NCBI GenBank assembly: GCA_963931865.1
Contig: OZ007506.1
Location: forward strand, 3,654,926-3,718,925
DNA length: 64,000 bases
Direction: 5' to 3'
DNA from: Axinella damicornis
Lineage: Eukaryota > Porifera > Demospongiae > Axinellida > Axinellidae
Shown here: positions 46,801 through 55,731 of the stretch, one piece after another
How positions within the stretch are numbered: the first letter of the stretch is position 1
Layout: each line of letters opens with the position of its first letter
The notes under the pieces: generated by a model
What the model saw: the letters and a program-made list of their open reading frames with translations, nothing else
What the model was told of the DNA's origin: nothing
The model's database searches: none
Translations under genes and position numbers: made by a program

Positions 46801-47455
46801 TATGGAGGGGTGGTCGTGTGTGCAAGTTGGATCCATGATTAACAGAACATTGTTCACATGAATATTTTTCCTCGCCATCAGCACTACATGCATGTGATCA
46901 TCAAAGGAGGCTAGCATCAGAGGAGAGTTGACAAGGGACAGCTCGGAAATATGACCACTCTAACTACATGTAGGAGTGTTATGATTGCCCATCCCAATTT
47001 CCCAGGAGGGTTCGCAGAGGGGCAGGATTGGTCCTTGTCAACAAGCTTCTGTAACGCTCCATCCTGTCGACTGGCCCTCTCCAAAATCTAGCTGTGTTCA
47101 GCCCACGTTTGATTGTACAGAGAGAAAAACGGTAAGCCACACCCATGCCATACCACCATAATTATATGGGATCACAATCCCAGTCGCAGGTCAAACAAAG
47201 TATGCCCTTGGTACATCTTGGAGACTGGCATTACATGTACAACCTGTGTATTCTTGCACTGATGCACTCACTAAATACCTCGAGTTTGAAAACACAGGTG
47301 GCTTCATTTAGAATACATTTTTGCAACAAACTGTTGTTGTGCTTATTTCTAAATTATGGGTGACCAGATCTCACCTTCAGTCTTTTGACTAGCTCATCTG
47401 CGCTCAACTTAGCTGTGATCTCTTGGAAAGGCAGGCCAGAGCCCGACCGAGGCAT
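22821..47455 (-). CDS. PDS5: Sister chromatid cohesion protein PDS5 (38 exons, 1,244 aa)
   Basis: HEAT-repeat cohesin regulator that works with WAPL and acetyltransferases at the SCC1/RAD21 subunit in the nucleus. Exons: 47375-47455, 46564-46764, 44684-44770, 43988-44082, 43711-43837, 43313-43393, 42661-42801, 42315-42430, 42047-42141, 41420-41526, 41136-41174, 40239-40300, 39696-39800, 38393-38506, 37868-37900, 37343-37397, 36423-36471, 34868-34992, 34288-34407, 33337-33432, 33136-33226, 32212-32272, 31605-31728, 30873-31028, 30274-30348, 29873-30009, 28778-28901, 28013-28147, 27444-27513, 26803-26914, 26503-26629, 25824-25871, 25625-25699, 25353-25412, 24945-24967, 24362-24548, 23276-23370, 22821-22926. 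All phases join (3,735 nt). Hallmarks are [70 protein letters not shown] and CLWFFLEPV. The C-terminus is basic and acidic with GKKRGR, shorter than in vertebrates. The least certain exon is 24945-24967. Confidence 0.95.
23416..24224. mobile_element. Nested inverted-repeat elements in a PDS5 intron
   Basis: The outer element starts TAGCCTCCATCCCAGGCC and ends GGCCTGGGAACGAGGCTA. An inner 692-bp element (23498-24189) with ends TAGTCTCGGTCCCAGACC / GGTCTGGGAACGAGACTA sits inside it, flanked by an exact 9-bp direct repeat ACGTTGGGG (23489-23497 and 24190-24198). Open frames in the interior match nothing I recognise. A 9-bp duplication fits Mutator-like elements. Confidence 0.85.
27844..27960. 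mobile_element. Near-perfect hairpin element, TAGTCTCGGTCCCAGACC family
   Basis: Arms of about 53 bp (AGTCTCGGTCCCAGACCC ... CCAGTATCAC) are separated by about 9 bp. It lies in the PDS5 intron between exons 28 and 29. Close relatives are at 50041-50149 and, degenerate, at 62054-62129. Confidence 0.9.
28953..29055. mobile_element. Inverted-repeat element with near 9-bp direct repeats
   Basis: Ends are TAGCCTCGTTCCCAGGCC and GGGGAACGAGGCTA. Flanks are CCCAAAACT on the left and CCCAAACT(A) on the right, a 9-bp duplication that has lost one A. Lies in PDS5 intron 26. Confidence 0.8.
29155..29592. repeat. 31-bp minisatellite, about 14 units, in a PDS5 intron
   Basis: The unit contains GCCAGTAGGCTCTTGGT and GGCCTTCATGGC. 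Units differ mainly at TTGGTC/TTGGTT and CTGCC/CTACC. Most of the intron between exons 26 and 27 consists of this array, an inverted-repeat element and a duplicated exon end. Confidence 0.95.
29731..29900 (-). repeat. 92-bp-offset duplication of the 3' end and donor of PDS5 exon 26
   Basis: The segment 29823-29900, which includes the end of exon 26 and its GTGAGC donor, is repeated at 29731-29802 inside the intron. In the repeat the codon CAG has become TAG. The duplicate donor therefore follows an in-frame stop and is unlikely to give a functional alternative exon end. Confidence 0.85.
30195..30253. repeat. Poly-C followed by (CA)n
   Basis: Simple-sequence tract immediately downstream of PDS5 exon 25 in the transcript sense. 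A short GGGA tract lies beyond it at 30357-30480. Confidence 0.9.
31776..32175. repeat. TG-rich array with an 18-bp GTGTGTGGATGTGCGTAT unit
   Basis: A (TG)n start passes into an array of GTGTGTGGATGTGCGTAT-type units with ~4-bp variants. It fills the PDS5 intron between exons 22 and 23. Alternating purine-pyrimidine sequence of this length can adopt Z-DNA. Long open frames on both strands are artefacts of the repeat. Confidence 0.95.
32469..33067. mobile_element. TA-flanked TIR element in a PDS5 intron
   Basis: Same family as 20888-21424: ends CCGTATTTCCGGG and the inverse of CGTTTATTCGCGG...ACGG, TA on both sides, and subterminal CCCTCGAATAAACGCC repeats. The middle on the minus strand still reads [20 protein letters not shown] before a stop, similar to a remnant in the other copy. 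It may be a decayed piece of a DNA-binding transposase, but I could not assign the family. Confidence 0.8.
33474..34081. mobile_element. 608-bp long-TIR element with exact 9-bp target duplication
   Basis: Ends are TAGCCTCGTTCCCAGGCC and GGCCTGGGAACGAGGCTA, and complementarity runs ~120 bp inward on each side. The exact 9-bp repeat TACTGCAAT stands at 33465-33473 and 34082-34090. It makes up most of the PDS5 intron between exons 19 and 20. Long TIRs plus a 9-bp duplication are the standard description of Mutator-like elements; no transposase is encoded. Confidence 0.92.
35085..36290. repeat. 1.2-kb GGGA polypurine tract in a PDS5 intron
   Basis: Almost uninterrupted (GGGA)n with GGGGGA and GAGA variants, purine-only on the plus strand and therefore pyrimidine in the PDS5 transcript. 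It occupies most of the intron between exons 17 and 18. Such tracts can form triplex (H-DNA) or G-quadruplex structures. The very long proline/serine and glycine/arginine frames across it are artefacts. Related shorter tracts lie at 34470-34700, 39800-40115 and 43500-43690. Confidence 0.95.
36531..36654. mobile_element. Inverted-repeat element with exact 9-bp target duplication
   Basis: The left end is modified (CAGCCTACATGTGTAGTTCC) but the right end is canonical (GCCTGGGAACGAGGCTA). The exact direct repeat GTATGTACC lies at 36522-36530 and 36655-36663. Its internal sequence matches the element at 22350-22434. It sits in the PDS5 intron between exons 16 and 17. Confidence 0.85.
38512..39652. 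repeat. 24-bp minisatellite, about 47 units, abutting PDS5 exon 14
   Basis: The unit is GAGCACAGCTGAG plus either TAACATTGACA or TGACACCGACA. Between 38780 and 39000 the two types alternate in a regular one-plus-two pattern, a 72-bp higher-order repeat. The unit length is a multiple of three, so spurious open frames of over 340 codons appear. One array segment (about 38598-38640) repeats the 5' end of exon 14 with its splice acceptor. Confidence 0.95.
40555..40632 (+). other. tRNA-like (SINE-type) sequence in a PDS5 intron
   Basis: GTGGTGTAGTCTGCAGTG resembles an A box, and GGTTTGAATCC is a near-consensus B box at suitable spacing. A T-rich stretch follows. Probably the head of a tRNA-derived SINE; no cloverleaf assigned. 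Confidence 0.45.
40969..41087. repeat. Inverted repeat, TGCTAGGGTGTATGAGATTT arms
   Basis: Arms of ~30 bp face each other across ~55 bp. One arm also occurs at the contig edge at about 8396-8425. Immediately upstream (about 40905-40966) is the right half of a GGCCTGGGAACGAGGCTA-ended element. Confidence 0.75.
41525..41805. repeat. TG/CA array at the 5' side of PDS5 exon 10
   Basis: (TG)n with interspersed GCG and TATG, directly bordering the exon 10 splice acceptor, so the pyrimidine tract of that acceptor is itself an (AC)n repeat. Confidence 0.9.
45377..45526. mobile_element. 150-bp near-perfect hairpin in PDS5 intron 2
   Basis: ATATGTAATAGCATGATTTG pairs with CAAATCATGCTATCACATAT and the match continues through GGAATTAATTGCACGAGTAAG to a GAGGCGAAGCC loop. 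A second, smaller hairpin (ACCAATCAGCTCGTGATTACA / TGTAATCAGCAGCTGATTGGC) stands at about 46150-46224. Together they may bound one ~850-bp element. The interior (45713-46049) has an open frame on each strand without recognisable homology. Confidence 0.7.
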
Positions 47456-47777
47456 TGCGACGTCTACTGTACAGAGAAAGAAACGAACAGAGATACCATA
47501 CGTACTCTAAATCAGCAGCAAAGCTGCTACCCATAGACTACCAAATGAAATTGCTAGCTTTTAATTGCACGATGCAGACAGTCCACCTTCAACAGAGGAG
47601 TGCAGCACACAGCCACACGCAACGGATGACCAGTCTTCAAACAGCCATAAACAAACGATCTGAAACCGCCATTTTGGACCCGATTACAGTATACGGACAT
47701 GAACAATTCATCGTAGTCCGTGGCACGCAGTTTGTGTGTGTGTGGTCGAGTCAATCTTCAAGCACCGACCATAGACG
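47456..47777. promoter_or_regulatory. Shared upstream region of PDS5 and GNPDA (divergent promoter)
   Basis: Only 322 bp separate the PDS5 start codon (minus strand) from the GNPDA start codon (plus strand). This interval must hold both 5' UTRs and both core promoters unless upstream exons exist. I see no TATA box at a convincing position. Bidirectional control is inferred from spacing alone. Confidence 0.5.
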
Positions 47778-49883
47778 ATGAGGCTGATTATTCTGACCGA
47801 CTACGAGGCTACCAGCGAGTGGGCTGCCAAATATGTGAGGAACACCATTAACACATTCGACCCCGGCCCTAACAAGTATTTTGTGCTTGGCCTCCCCACA
47901 GGCAAGTGGTGACAGGGTGAAGTTTCCCTCTTAACAATTACTTGCCCTCCCTACAGGGTTAATAATTAATTTCCCATTAAGAATTATTATCAGCCCGGGA
48001 CTAGGCATAGATATATTAAAGCTCCCGTTGCGGGAATATAATATCTATGTACTGGCAATGGGTCGCTTGTGTAGGTAAGATAGAGTGGCTGTGTCTGACA
48101 TCACAGGCCGTAAAACACCAAAACGCCCTCTGTTATATTCCGTTTTACCCCCAGTATTCTGCTTGGCAAGAAGTAGCAAGTTCTGCAGACATCTTTCATG
48201 TAGAAACGCAAACAGCTTGGACTTTACATGTACTTGCGTCACCTGTCGCTGTAGCACAGTTGTCATGCCGATTAGACTGAACGGCTATGCGACCTGGAGT
48301 ACAAGTGAGACAGAAGTTTCCATTTAGCTCATGTTCTTTTGCCTTGCAGAAGTACTTGGTCATGTGATTTTGTGATGTCAGTGCAGCTGCTCTATAGCAT
48401 ATGGATACTAACATTCAGTCTCTAATGGTGTGTTTCATTATCAGTGATGAGCAGTTGCTAGGCAGGATAGGCGTTGTGCTAATATGTGACCCACTGAGGT
48501 ATATAAAACCCAGGACGTCGTACTTAATTGTATTGTAGTGGTGAACTGGTATTACGCATTGGGTCAGCAGATCTTTTAGTCTCGTTCCCCGGCTCACACG
48601 CCGCTTTTGGTTGGACGAAAAGAACGCGGAGGGCCTGGTACATGTATCTTTCCTCACATTCGAGACGTCAAGGGTAGAAAGGTGGTAGAAAGGACTTAAT
48701 TGAATGTGGATGATTTGGGGCTCAGAACAGCAAGAAGAGCTAATGTACCAGGTAACTTATCAGGCGTATCTAGCTAGCAGGGGGCGACTGTCATACACAC
48801 CAAGCGTTGGACGTGAGGTTGGTTGAACAATACGCAAAACTTCACTATTAAATTTTCGTTCTGGCCTTTTGTCGATTACGTAATGCTCATGTGAGGAAAC
48901 ATACCAGGCTCTCCCCGCTTTTCCGTCCTGCAAGAGCTGAGGGCGTTTACAGTACTATGCAGTGCATACTGCTGGGACACTGACCTCTGCCTCACTGACT
49001 CCGCACATTGTTTTGTCTTGTTTATGACCAAATGCTGTGGGGGAGCCTGGGAGCAAGGCTACATGTACATGTAGGTTTTACTCCAGCTAATAGACTCTGT
49101 TCTGTATTGCGTACTGTACTGAACTAACCCTAACGTTGGAGGCTACATTTGTACCTACATGTACAAAGGTAGCCTCCAAGATTAGAAGTACCACCCGTGC
49201 ATAGCCTCATTCCTAGGTGCTCGGTACAGGAAGAAGAGCTCCTCTCCCCCTTTTGAGCACCTGGGAACTCATGCAGCACTATATTATAGGCAGAAAGGAG
49301 GTCTTACATGTACAATGTATATACCTTGGTCTCAGCAATGAAAAGGTACCATTCCATTCCGTTCCGTTCAATATTCCATTCCATGTTTAAGTACATACTA
49401 CCCGACTTACACAATACACTCACCCTGAAATGTTTTTCCCGTACATTTTTATGTGCCCCACAGGTAGCACTCCTCTGGGAATGTACAAGAAGCTTATTGA
49501 ATTCCACGAGGCTGGGCAGATATCCTTCAAGTATGTCAAGACCTTTAACATGGACGAATATGTCGGCATCCCGTCTGACCACCCAGAGAGTTACCACTCA
49601 TACATGTGGAAGAACTTCTTCAGTCATATCGACATTGACCCAGTCAACGTGCACATTCTGGATGGAAATGCGCCCGACCCTGAGCAAGAGTGTGCCTCAT
49701 TTGAGAAGAAAATTAAGGAGAGCGGAGGAGTTGATCTCTTCATCGGAGGTATACATTGTTACGGCCTGACTGGGTTGCATTCTACATCCTAACTGCTGTA
49801 ATTCTAATTCCTGTGTGTGTGTGCGTGTGCGTTGTGTGTGTGTGTGCATGTGTGTGTGTGTGCATGTGTGTGTGTGTGTGTGT

Positions 49884-49929
<46 letters not shown>

Positions 49930-51283
49930 GTGTGTGTGTGTGTGTGTGCGTGTGTGTGCGTGCGTGTGTGGTGATTATGCAGGTTGGATATGTATAAAAC
50001 TTCCTACTACGGACACATCTAGAAGGAGTAGGTATTGGGATAGCCTCGGTCCCAGACCCAAACCAACCCCAACGCGGATTGCTTCCAGTATCACGCGCGG
50101 GGAGCGAAGCGATCCACGCTGGGGTTGGTTTGGGTCTGGGACCGAGACAAATAGATAGTTTTTCCTGTTTTTTCAATTCCGATTCAACATTCATTACGGT
50201 GTAGTTGTAGTGGTGTATGCATACAAAGGAGGGAGAATGCATTATGTCTACTGTACACCACGTATAGCTACATATATACACATGTACATACACCCTCTCT
50301 CTTCCAGGTATTGGTCCAGATGGCCACATAGCCTTCAATGAGCCAGGCTCCTCCCTTGCTTCCCGTACCAGAATCAAGTCCCTGGCTGTCGACACCATTC
50401 AGGCCAATGCTCGTTTCTTTGGAGGGGACATTAGCCAGGTGCCTAAAAGTGCTCTCACTGTCGGCGTGGGGACAGTGATGGATGCCAGAGAGGTATACAC
50501 TATTGGTGTATTGTACAAGCATGTAGCTTCATTCCCAGGCTTCCACCACAATTATTGACCGGGAGGCAGGTACATTTTATCCCACAAAAAGAACTAGAGG
50601 TGTTCAAAGGACACAAACCCCACAATTGGTTGCGTCTTTTACATTGATGCCGAGATTCCATCACTGTTCTGGGTTTCCGTTTCAAACGTATCTCCGGAAG
50701 AACCACCATTCTCAAGCAAGATGGCGTTTGGCACTCAAGCGTATGTGTGGTTAGTGTATGTGGTTACAATATTATGGTCTGTCAGTGAATGAAGACCACT
50801 GTACCTACAACACGCCTGCACTAACCTCACACCTCACATAATTATTATATGCTCCATTGCCCAATGCCATCTCACTTGAGACTGATGGGTGCTCATTCGA
50901 GTGCGTGAAACTGAGCCGATAGTTGGGAGGGGGGGGGGGGGGGGAGGGGGACTAGATGCTTTGCTGGATAGAGACGCACTTGAGGAAGCATTTTGGTTGG
51001 TGCCAGAACTAACACACCTGTTGTTGGTACACCCACCCACAAAGACTCCATTGTGTCTGGTGTTTTGCAGGTAATGATCATCATCACAGGGGCACACAAG
51101 TCCTTCGCCCTCTACAAAGCCATCGAGGAAGGCGTAAACCACATGTGGACAGTCTCAGCCTTCCAGATGCACCCCAAGGCCCTGTTCATATGTGATGATG
51201 ATGCCACTCTTGAACTGCGAGTGAAAACAGTGAAGTACTTCAAGGGACTCATGTCTGTTCATAATAAGTCTGTGTTAGATTAG
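47778..51283 (+). CDS. GNPDA: Glucosamine-6-phosphate deaminase (isomerase), 4 exons, 268 aa
   Basis: Cytosolic enzyme converting glucosamine 6-phosphate and water to fructose 6-phosphate and ammonia, linking amino-sugar breakdown to glycolysis. Coding exons are 47778-47901, 49464-49748, 50308-50492 and 51071-51283; phases join to 807 nt. Family marks are [10 protein letters not shown] (phosphate-binding region), FNMDEYVG with Asp72, [15 protein letters not shown] with Asp141, His143 and Glu148 (catalytic residues by family numbering), and [18 protein letters not shown]. Length matches the core of animal GNPDA1/2 with a shorter C-terminal tail (ends HNKSVLD). Intron 1 uses a GC donor (CACAG|GCAAGT). 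Introns 1 and 2 contain inverted-repeat elements and a (TG)n array. Confidence 0.97.
48577..49062. mobile_element. Composite inverted-repeat elements in GNPDA intron 1
   Basis: The outer ends are TAGTCTCGTTCCCCGGC and GCCTGGGAGCAAGGCTA. An inner pair (GGCCTGGTACATGTATC...TCACAT and ATGTGAGGAAACATACCAGG) lies within. A further small hairpin (TTGGAGGCTAC...GTAGCCTCCAA) follows at 49138-49180. No target duplication was identified for this copy. Confidence 0.7.
49812..49975. repeat. (TG)n microsatellite in GNPDA intron 2
   Basis: About 160 bp of TG with CG and CATG interruptions; the cysteine/valine frames across it are artefacts. Confidence 0.95.
50041..50149. mobile_element. Hairpin element, CTCGGTCCCAGACC family, GNPDA intron 2
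   Basis: Arms of ~50 bp (CCTCGGTCCCAGACCCAAAC and its inverse) with a short GC-rich loop, closely related to 27844-27960. The flanks show no clear direct repeat. Confidence 0.88.
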
Positions 51284-52219
51284 CTGGTGATGAATGTCAG
51301 TCACTATGCATAATTATTCATCTTTGTCTTTGCAGTCTATATTGCTCATCATGTTTCAGTTACTAGATTGCCATTAGGTTCTACTCATTCAATTGTGCTG
51401 ATTAGCTGTAACACATGGAAGCAGAATGAGGCAGTGTAGACAAAAGAAATTGGGTGACGCTATAGGGCTGGATGGTATAGTGAATAATCAGCTCCTGCAG
51501 GTTCGAACTATTCACTTGATTCCATATGCCAGGAGCCCATAACGGAGTGCTATGGCACGGAGATAAGCATAATTATATAAGTGGGCAGGAGTGCTTGCAT
51601 TGTGATCAGTGAGGAACTCTCTGATCTTACTACTGATTTTATGACATAGGTTGGCAACACCACCATGCAGGATTCTTCATTACTGGAATAAGTATACAAC
51701 ATGACTGGTATTAGTGCGATTCATGAATGCCTGATCAGAAACTGATAGGGTCATGTAAATTCATCATGTGCGCAGTTGTGTTGCATCAAGGGCAGGCTGG
51801 CACCAGTATTATATGTTTTACCATAAAATTGATTATAATGACTGTGAATGCAATATGATACGATCACATGCAATATGCAAGTAGCTTTACTGAATCCAAA
51901 ACATGAATGTGATGTTATAATGACCTTGTTTGTTGTTTTTGCTAGTCATTGAGTGTACATTGTTTATAAAAATTTTGTTGTCAAAAGATAACGATAACCG
52001 TTGAAATAGCGTCATATGGGGGTGTTTTGACTTGTTTGGAATGTCCAACATGTATTATGTGTTGTATTATACGTAATAGACAGTCATGACTACATAATTA
52101 TAACCTTGTGATCAGCATTATATAATAGCTAATTCTATTTTAGACTGCACAGAAGCTTAGTCAACTTACAGTTCTAGCTAGCTCTATTTTGCACATGTAA
52201 AGAATTATATACCGAGAAT
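51284..52219. other. Intergenic region downstream of GNPDA
   Basis: No gene seen. The first part is presumably GNPDA 3' UTR. A weak tRNA-like stretch (TGGTATAGTGAA ... GGTTCGAACTA) lies at about 51478-51525. The rest is AT-rich; the promoter of the 52220 gene should lie in the last few hundred bases. Confidence 0.4.
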
Positions 52220-54049
52220 ATGAATGATTATAAGTGCATTGGGACCCCACTGCTTCTTGTGACCCCACTGCTTCTTGTGCTACTGCTTGCACCTGTTGCA
52301 GTCTCTTCTCGGAGCAACTACAATGTCACGTATAACGATTCACGAAAAGACGCAGACATGGAGTGTGGCACTGCTCCCTGGATAGTACCCAAAATGGTTG
52401 ACAACCGTACCAGCTGTGAGTGTGGCGACAATCTAGGAGGAGTGGTAAAATGCAATGCAACATTAAGGGAAGTGTCTTTGCTTTGGTGTTACTGCATGAC
52501 ATACGATAACACAACTGATATGGTGGTAGTGGGTGCCTGTCCCTACCAGTGTACTGGGAATAGTGGTAAGTATAGACATGACAGTCACTACCGACTTCCG
52601 TATTCAAAGGCACAACTGAATGAAGCAATGTGTGGGCAATTCAATCGACAAGGCCCACTTTGTGCCAATTGCAGAGACGGGTTCTCCCCACTTGTATACT
52701 CGTATGAACTTCAATGTGCCAACTGTACCAGTGCCCACTACAATTGGATGAAGTACAGCCTTCTTGCGTTTGGTCCGCTCACTGCCTTCCTCCTGTGCAT
52801 TATCCATTTCAGAATTAGTGCCACAAAACCACCGCTTTGTGTATACGTTTTCATTAGCCAGATGATTACTTCACCACCAAGCGTGCGTATTATTCTGAGT
52901 GTTGTGCAGAATGACTACACTTTAGGGAAAGTATTGACACAAATCCTCATCATACTGTATGGAATCTGGAATTTAGACTTCTTTCGCACGGTTACCACAC
53001 CAATTTGCCTCCCGAATTTGAACTCTCGCCAGGTGTTGGCCGTGGATTATGCTGTGGCATTTTATCCACTAGTGCTAGCTGCAGTTACTTATCTATTAGT
53101 TGAATTGCATGGCAATAACTGGAGGCTCATTGTTTGGATGTGGAAGCCTTTTCACTACTGCTTTGCTCGCGTCATAGGGCAATGGAATGTCAGAGCCTCA
53201 ATCATTGATGTCTTCGCCACGTTCCTTCTTCTCTCCAGTACTAAATTTCTGGTAGTCTCTGTTGATATTCTCAGTGCTACTCAGTTATACAATGCTTCTG
53301 GTGTCAAGGTGGGCCCTTTGTACTCTTTCTATGATGCTACCGACAAGTTTTTCGATGGGCAAAGTCTTGAGATCTTGCTTCCTTTCTTTGCTCTGCTAGT
53401 GCTACTATGCTTTATTGTCATTCCTATTGTATTGCTGATACTTTTTCCAATGAAATGGTTTCAGAGATGCATTGACCGTTGGCATATACAATGTACTTCA
53501 TTGCGTACATTCATTGACACTTTCCAGGGCTGCTACAAAGATGGAACTATGAACACCTTAAACTGTCGCTATTTTGCAGTTGTTTACCCAGTCGTAAGGA
53601 TCCTGCTGTTTGTTATATTCGAGATGACATTCAGTCAATATTATTTTGCTTTTTCAACTCTACTTTTGACAGTACTAGCTGTGCTGACAGCGATCATCCA
53701 ACCATACAACAACCAGTATGCCCTCTACAATAAGGTAGACCCACTGATGCTGCTGTTCTTCACTTTGTGGTATGGTTCAATTCTAGCCCTTGAATCAGCG
53801 GAAATTAAAGATCACAGATACTTAACCCTATCCCTTGTCTTGTCATTTTTCTTTGTGATGCTGCCATTGGTGTTCATAACCGGATTCACTTGTAAGCAGT
53901 TATTGTTCCAAAGAGGACGAAGACCCGCACAGAAACTCATCAAAAGAGTAAAGTGTGTCCTTAAAAGACATTGTAACTCAGGAGACATACTGATCAGCCC
54001 CAATGCATATGGCAGCACCAGTGTCTTGCAAGAACCAGTACACCATTAA
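52220..54049 (+). CDS. Multi-pass membrane protein with Cys-rich ectodomain (609 aa), no beta-helix
   Basis: Intronless gene with an N-terminal signal peptide (LLLVTPLLLVLLLAPVAVSS). A Cys-rich ectodomain of ~145 residues follows (CECGDNLGGVVKC, CYCMTY, ACPYQC), then the motif GPLCANCRDGFS at residue 148 and CANC. About 8-9 membrane segments run from residue ~170, including GIWNLDFFR and STKFLVVS, and the cytoplasmic tail is basic. The knot and membrane domain match those of the giant gene ending at 15216 (LCGQCRDG, WLNLDFG). The architecture matches the gene starting at 62944 almost residue for residue. No kinase, channel or G-protein motif was recognised, so function is unknown. The 1,830-nt open frame is strong evidence for a real gene. 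Confidence 0.9.
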   Translation: MNDYKCIGTPLLLVTPLLLVLLLAPVAVSSRSNYNVTYNDSRKDADMECGTAPWIVPKMVDNRTSCECGDNLGGVVKCNATLREVSLLWCYCMTYDNTTDMVVVGACPYQCTGNSGKYRHDSHYRLPYSKAQLNEAMCGQFNRQGPLCANCRDGFSPLVYSYELQCANCTSAHYNWMKYSLLAFGPLTAFLLCIIHFRISATKPPLCVYVFISQMITSPPSVRIILSVVQNDYTLGKVLTQILIILYGIWNLDFFRTVTTPICLPNLNSRQVLAVDYAVAFYPLVLAAVTYLLVELHGNNWRLIVWMWKPFHYCFARVIGQWNVRASIIDVFATFLLLSSTKFLVVSVDILSATQLYNASGVKVGPLYSFYDATDKFFDGQSLEILLPFFALLVLLCFIVIPIVLLILFPMKWFQRCIDRWHIQCTSLRTFIDTFQGCYKDGTMNTLNCRYFAVVYPVVRILLFVIFEMTFSQYYFAFSTLLLTVLAVLTAIIQPYNNQYALYNKVDPLMLLFFTLWYGSILALESAEIKDHRYLTLSLVLSFFFVMLPLVFITGFTCKQLLFQRGRRPAQKLIKRVKCVLKRHCNSGDILISPNAYGSTSVLQEPVHH

Positions 54050-54431
54050 TGGTGGTGCTACAGGACATGGTTTTACTGAACTTGACTCAAATCGTTTTTC
54101 TGGACAACACTACTTTATGTATTAGCTATTATATTATAACTTGTAGCATGTCATCACTGTATCACCATACAATATTGCTGCTGTAATTGAATAGATGTTG
54201 CAAGCATTATAATGCACTAGCTATATCAGAAGCTCCCCTTTACAACCTTGTCTGTATACATAATTAGCTATTCTTGAGTGCTTTGTAGAAACATCACATA
54301 GCAAGAAACTATTTCCGCATCTTTCTGAACCTTATTTTAAATCAGTTATCTAGGTCTTGTCATAATAATTATTACTAGCTGGTCCCACCCTAAGGGCAGT
54401 TCTTGGTATCACTTACCTTCGACCAGATAGA

Positions 54432-54550
54432 TGTGTGTGTGTGTGTGTGTGTGTGTGGGGGGGGGGGGGGTGCATGGGGCTTGGGTGGGAGGGGGGTGCA
54501 TGGGGGTAGGTGGGTGCATGGGGCTGCATGGGTGGGGGGTGGGCAGGTGC
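54432..54550. repeat. (TG)n, G-run and TGCATGGGG-type repeats
   Basis: Simple sequence in the 3' flank of the 52220 gene; nothing coding. Confidence 0.85.
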
Positions 54551-54756
54551 ATGTGATTTGATTTGTGATTGATGTAATGTCTTCGGAAAGAGCTGACTTT
54601 TGTATGAGCAACAATAATTGGAGTAGGCGTAGGTATCGATTATGAATTTTGGTGAATATAATTATTGTGCTGAGTAAACATTCAACACACTGCCAGAATA
54701 ATAATTGTTATACTTGCATGAAAATGGAATCTTTTTTGTAGGTACCTATTATAGCC

Positions 54757-54975
54757 AAATTAATGTGGCATGGTTCAATTCTAGCTATTGAAACAGCGGA
54801 AATTATACATCACAGATACTTAGACCTTGTCTTGTCATTTTTCTCTGTGATGCTACCATTGGGGGGTGGTGTACATAACTGGATTCACTTGCTAATCAAA
54901 ACAGGACAAAGATCCGCTCAGAAACTCATCAAAAGATTAAAGTGTATCCTTAAAAGATATTGTACTTCAGAATCG
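54757..54975 (+). pseudogene. Decayed 3' fragment of the 52220-type gene
   Basis: About 215 bp matches 53763-53980 of the upstream gene (GSILA.E.AEI, HHRYL, QKLIKR.KC.LKR) with indels that destroy the membrane segment. The 5' part is missing. It shows that a further tandem copy once stood here. Confidence 0.8.
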
Positions 54976-55249
54976 AAGTTTCTCTGGAGACTAGCAACTG
55001 GTGATGTGTTACCTACCTCATACGACCAACCAAACAACATTATTATACTTTTTCAGAGACACTCATACCATCATTCATGTAGACTAAGTACAGTACAGTA
55101 CAGCATGATACAGTACTACACCAACACAGTCCAATGCATGCCACAGCTGTGTTCCTCTGCTAATGCTACTGCTTACAGCTAACTATTCTTACATTATTGA
55201 GTTCTGTACTATACTATTATCGTCTGCCATAAAGCAATCTTCTGCTTTC

Positions 55250-55500
55250 TCACTGAATGTCCTCCCCTTCTTGCTTTCCTCCTTCTTCGCCAGGTGGAAT
55301 GTATGGTGCGGTGCCATACTTTGCTGCAGCATCCACACAGGGCTTGGGAGGAGGTAGCTTCATGCCAATGTATTTGCTTCGAGGTCTGTTTACTCCATGA
55401 TAAGGGGAAATTGGCCTGAAGCGGGGAAGGAGAAACCTGTAATTCCCATGGCAAAATTACTACACACACGCCCCTACACCAAAGTACGCATGCACACACA

Positions 55501-55541
<41 letters not shown>

Positions 55542-55663
55542 ACACATTACTACACACACAGCCCCTACACCAAAGTACGCATGTACACACACACACGCAC
55601 GCACACACACACACACACACACACACATTACTACACACACAGCCCCTACACCAAAGTACGCAT

Positions 55664-55731
<68 letters not shown>

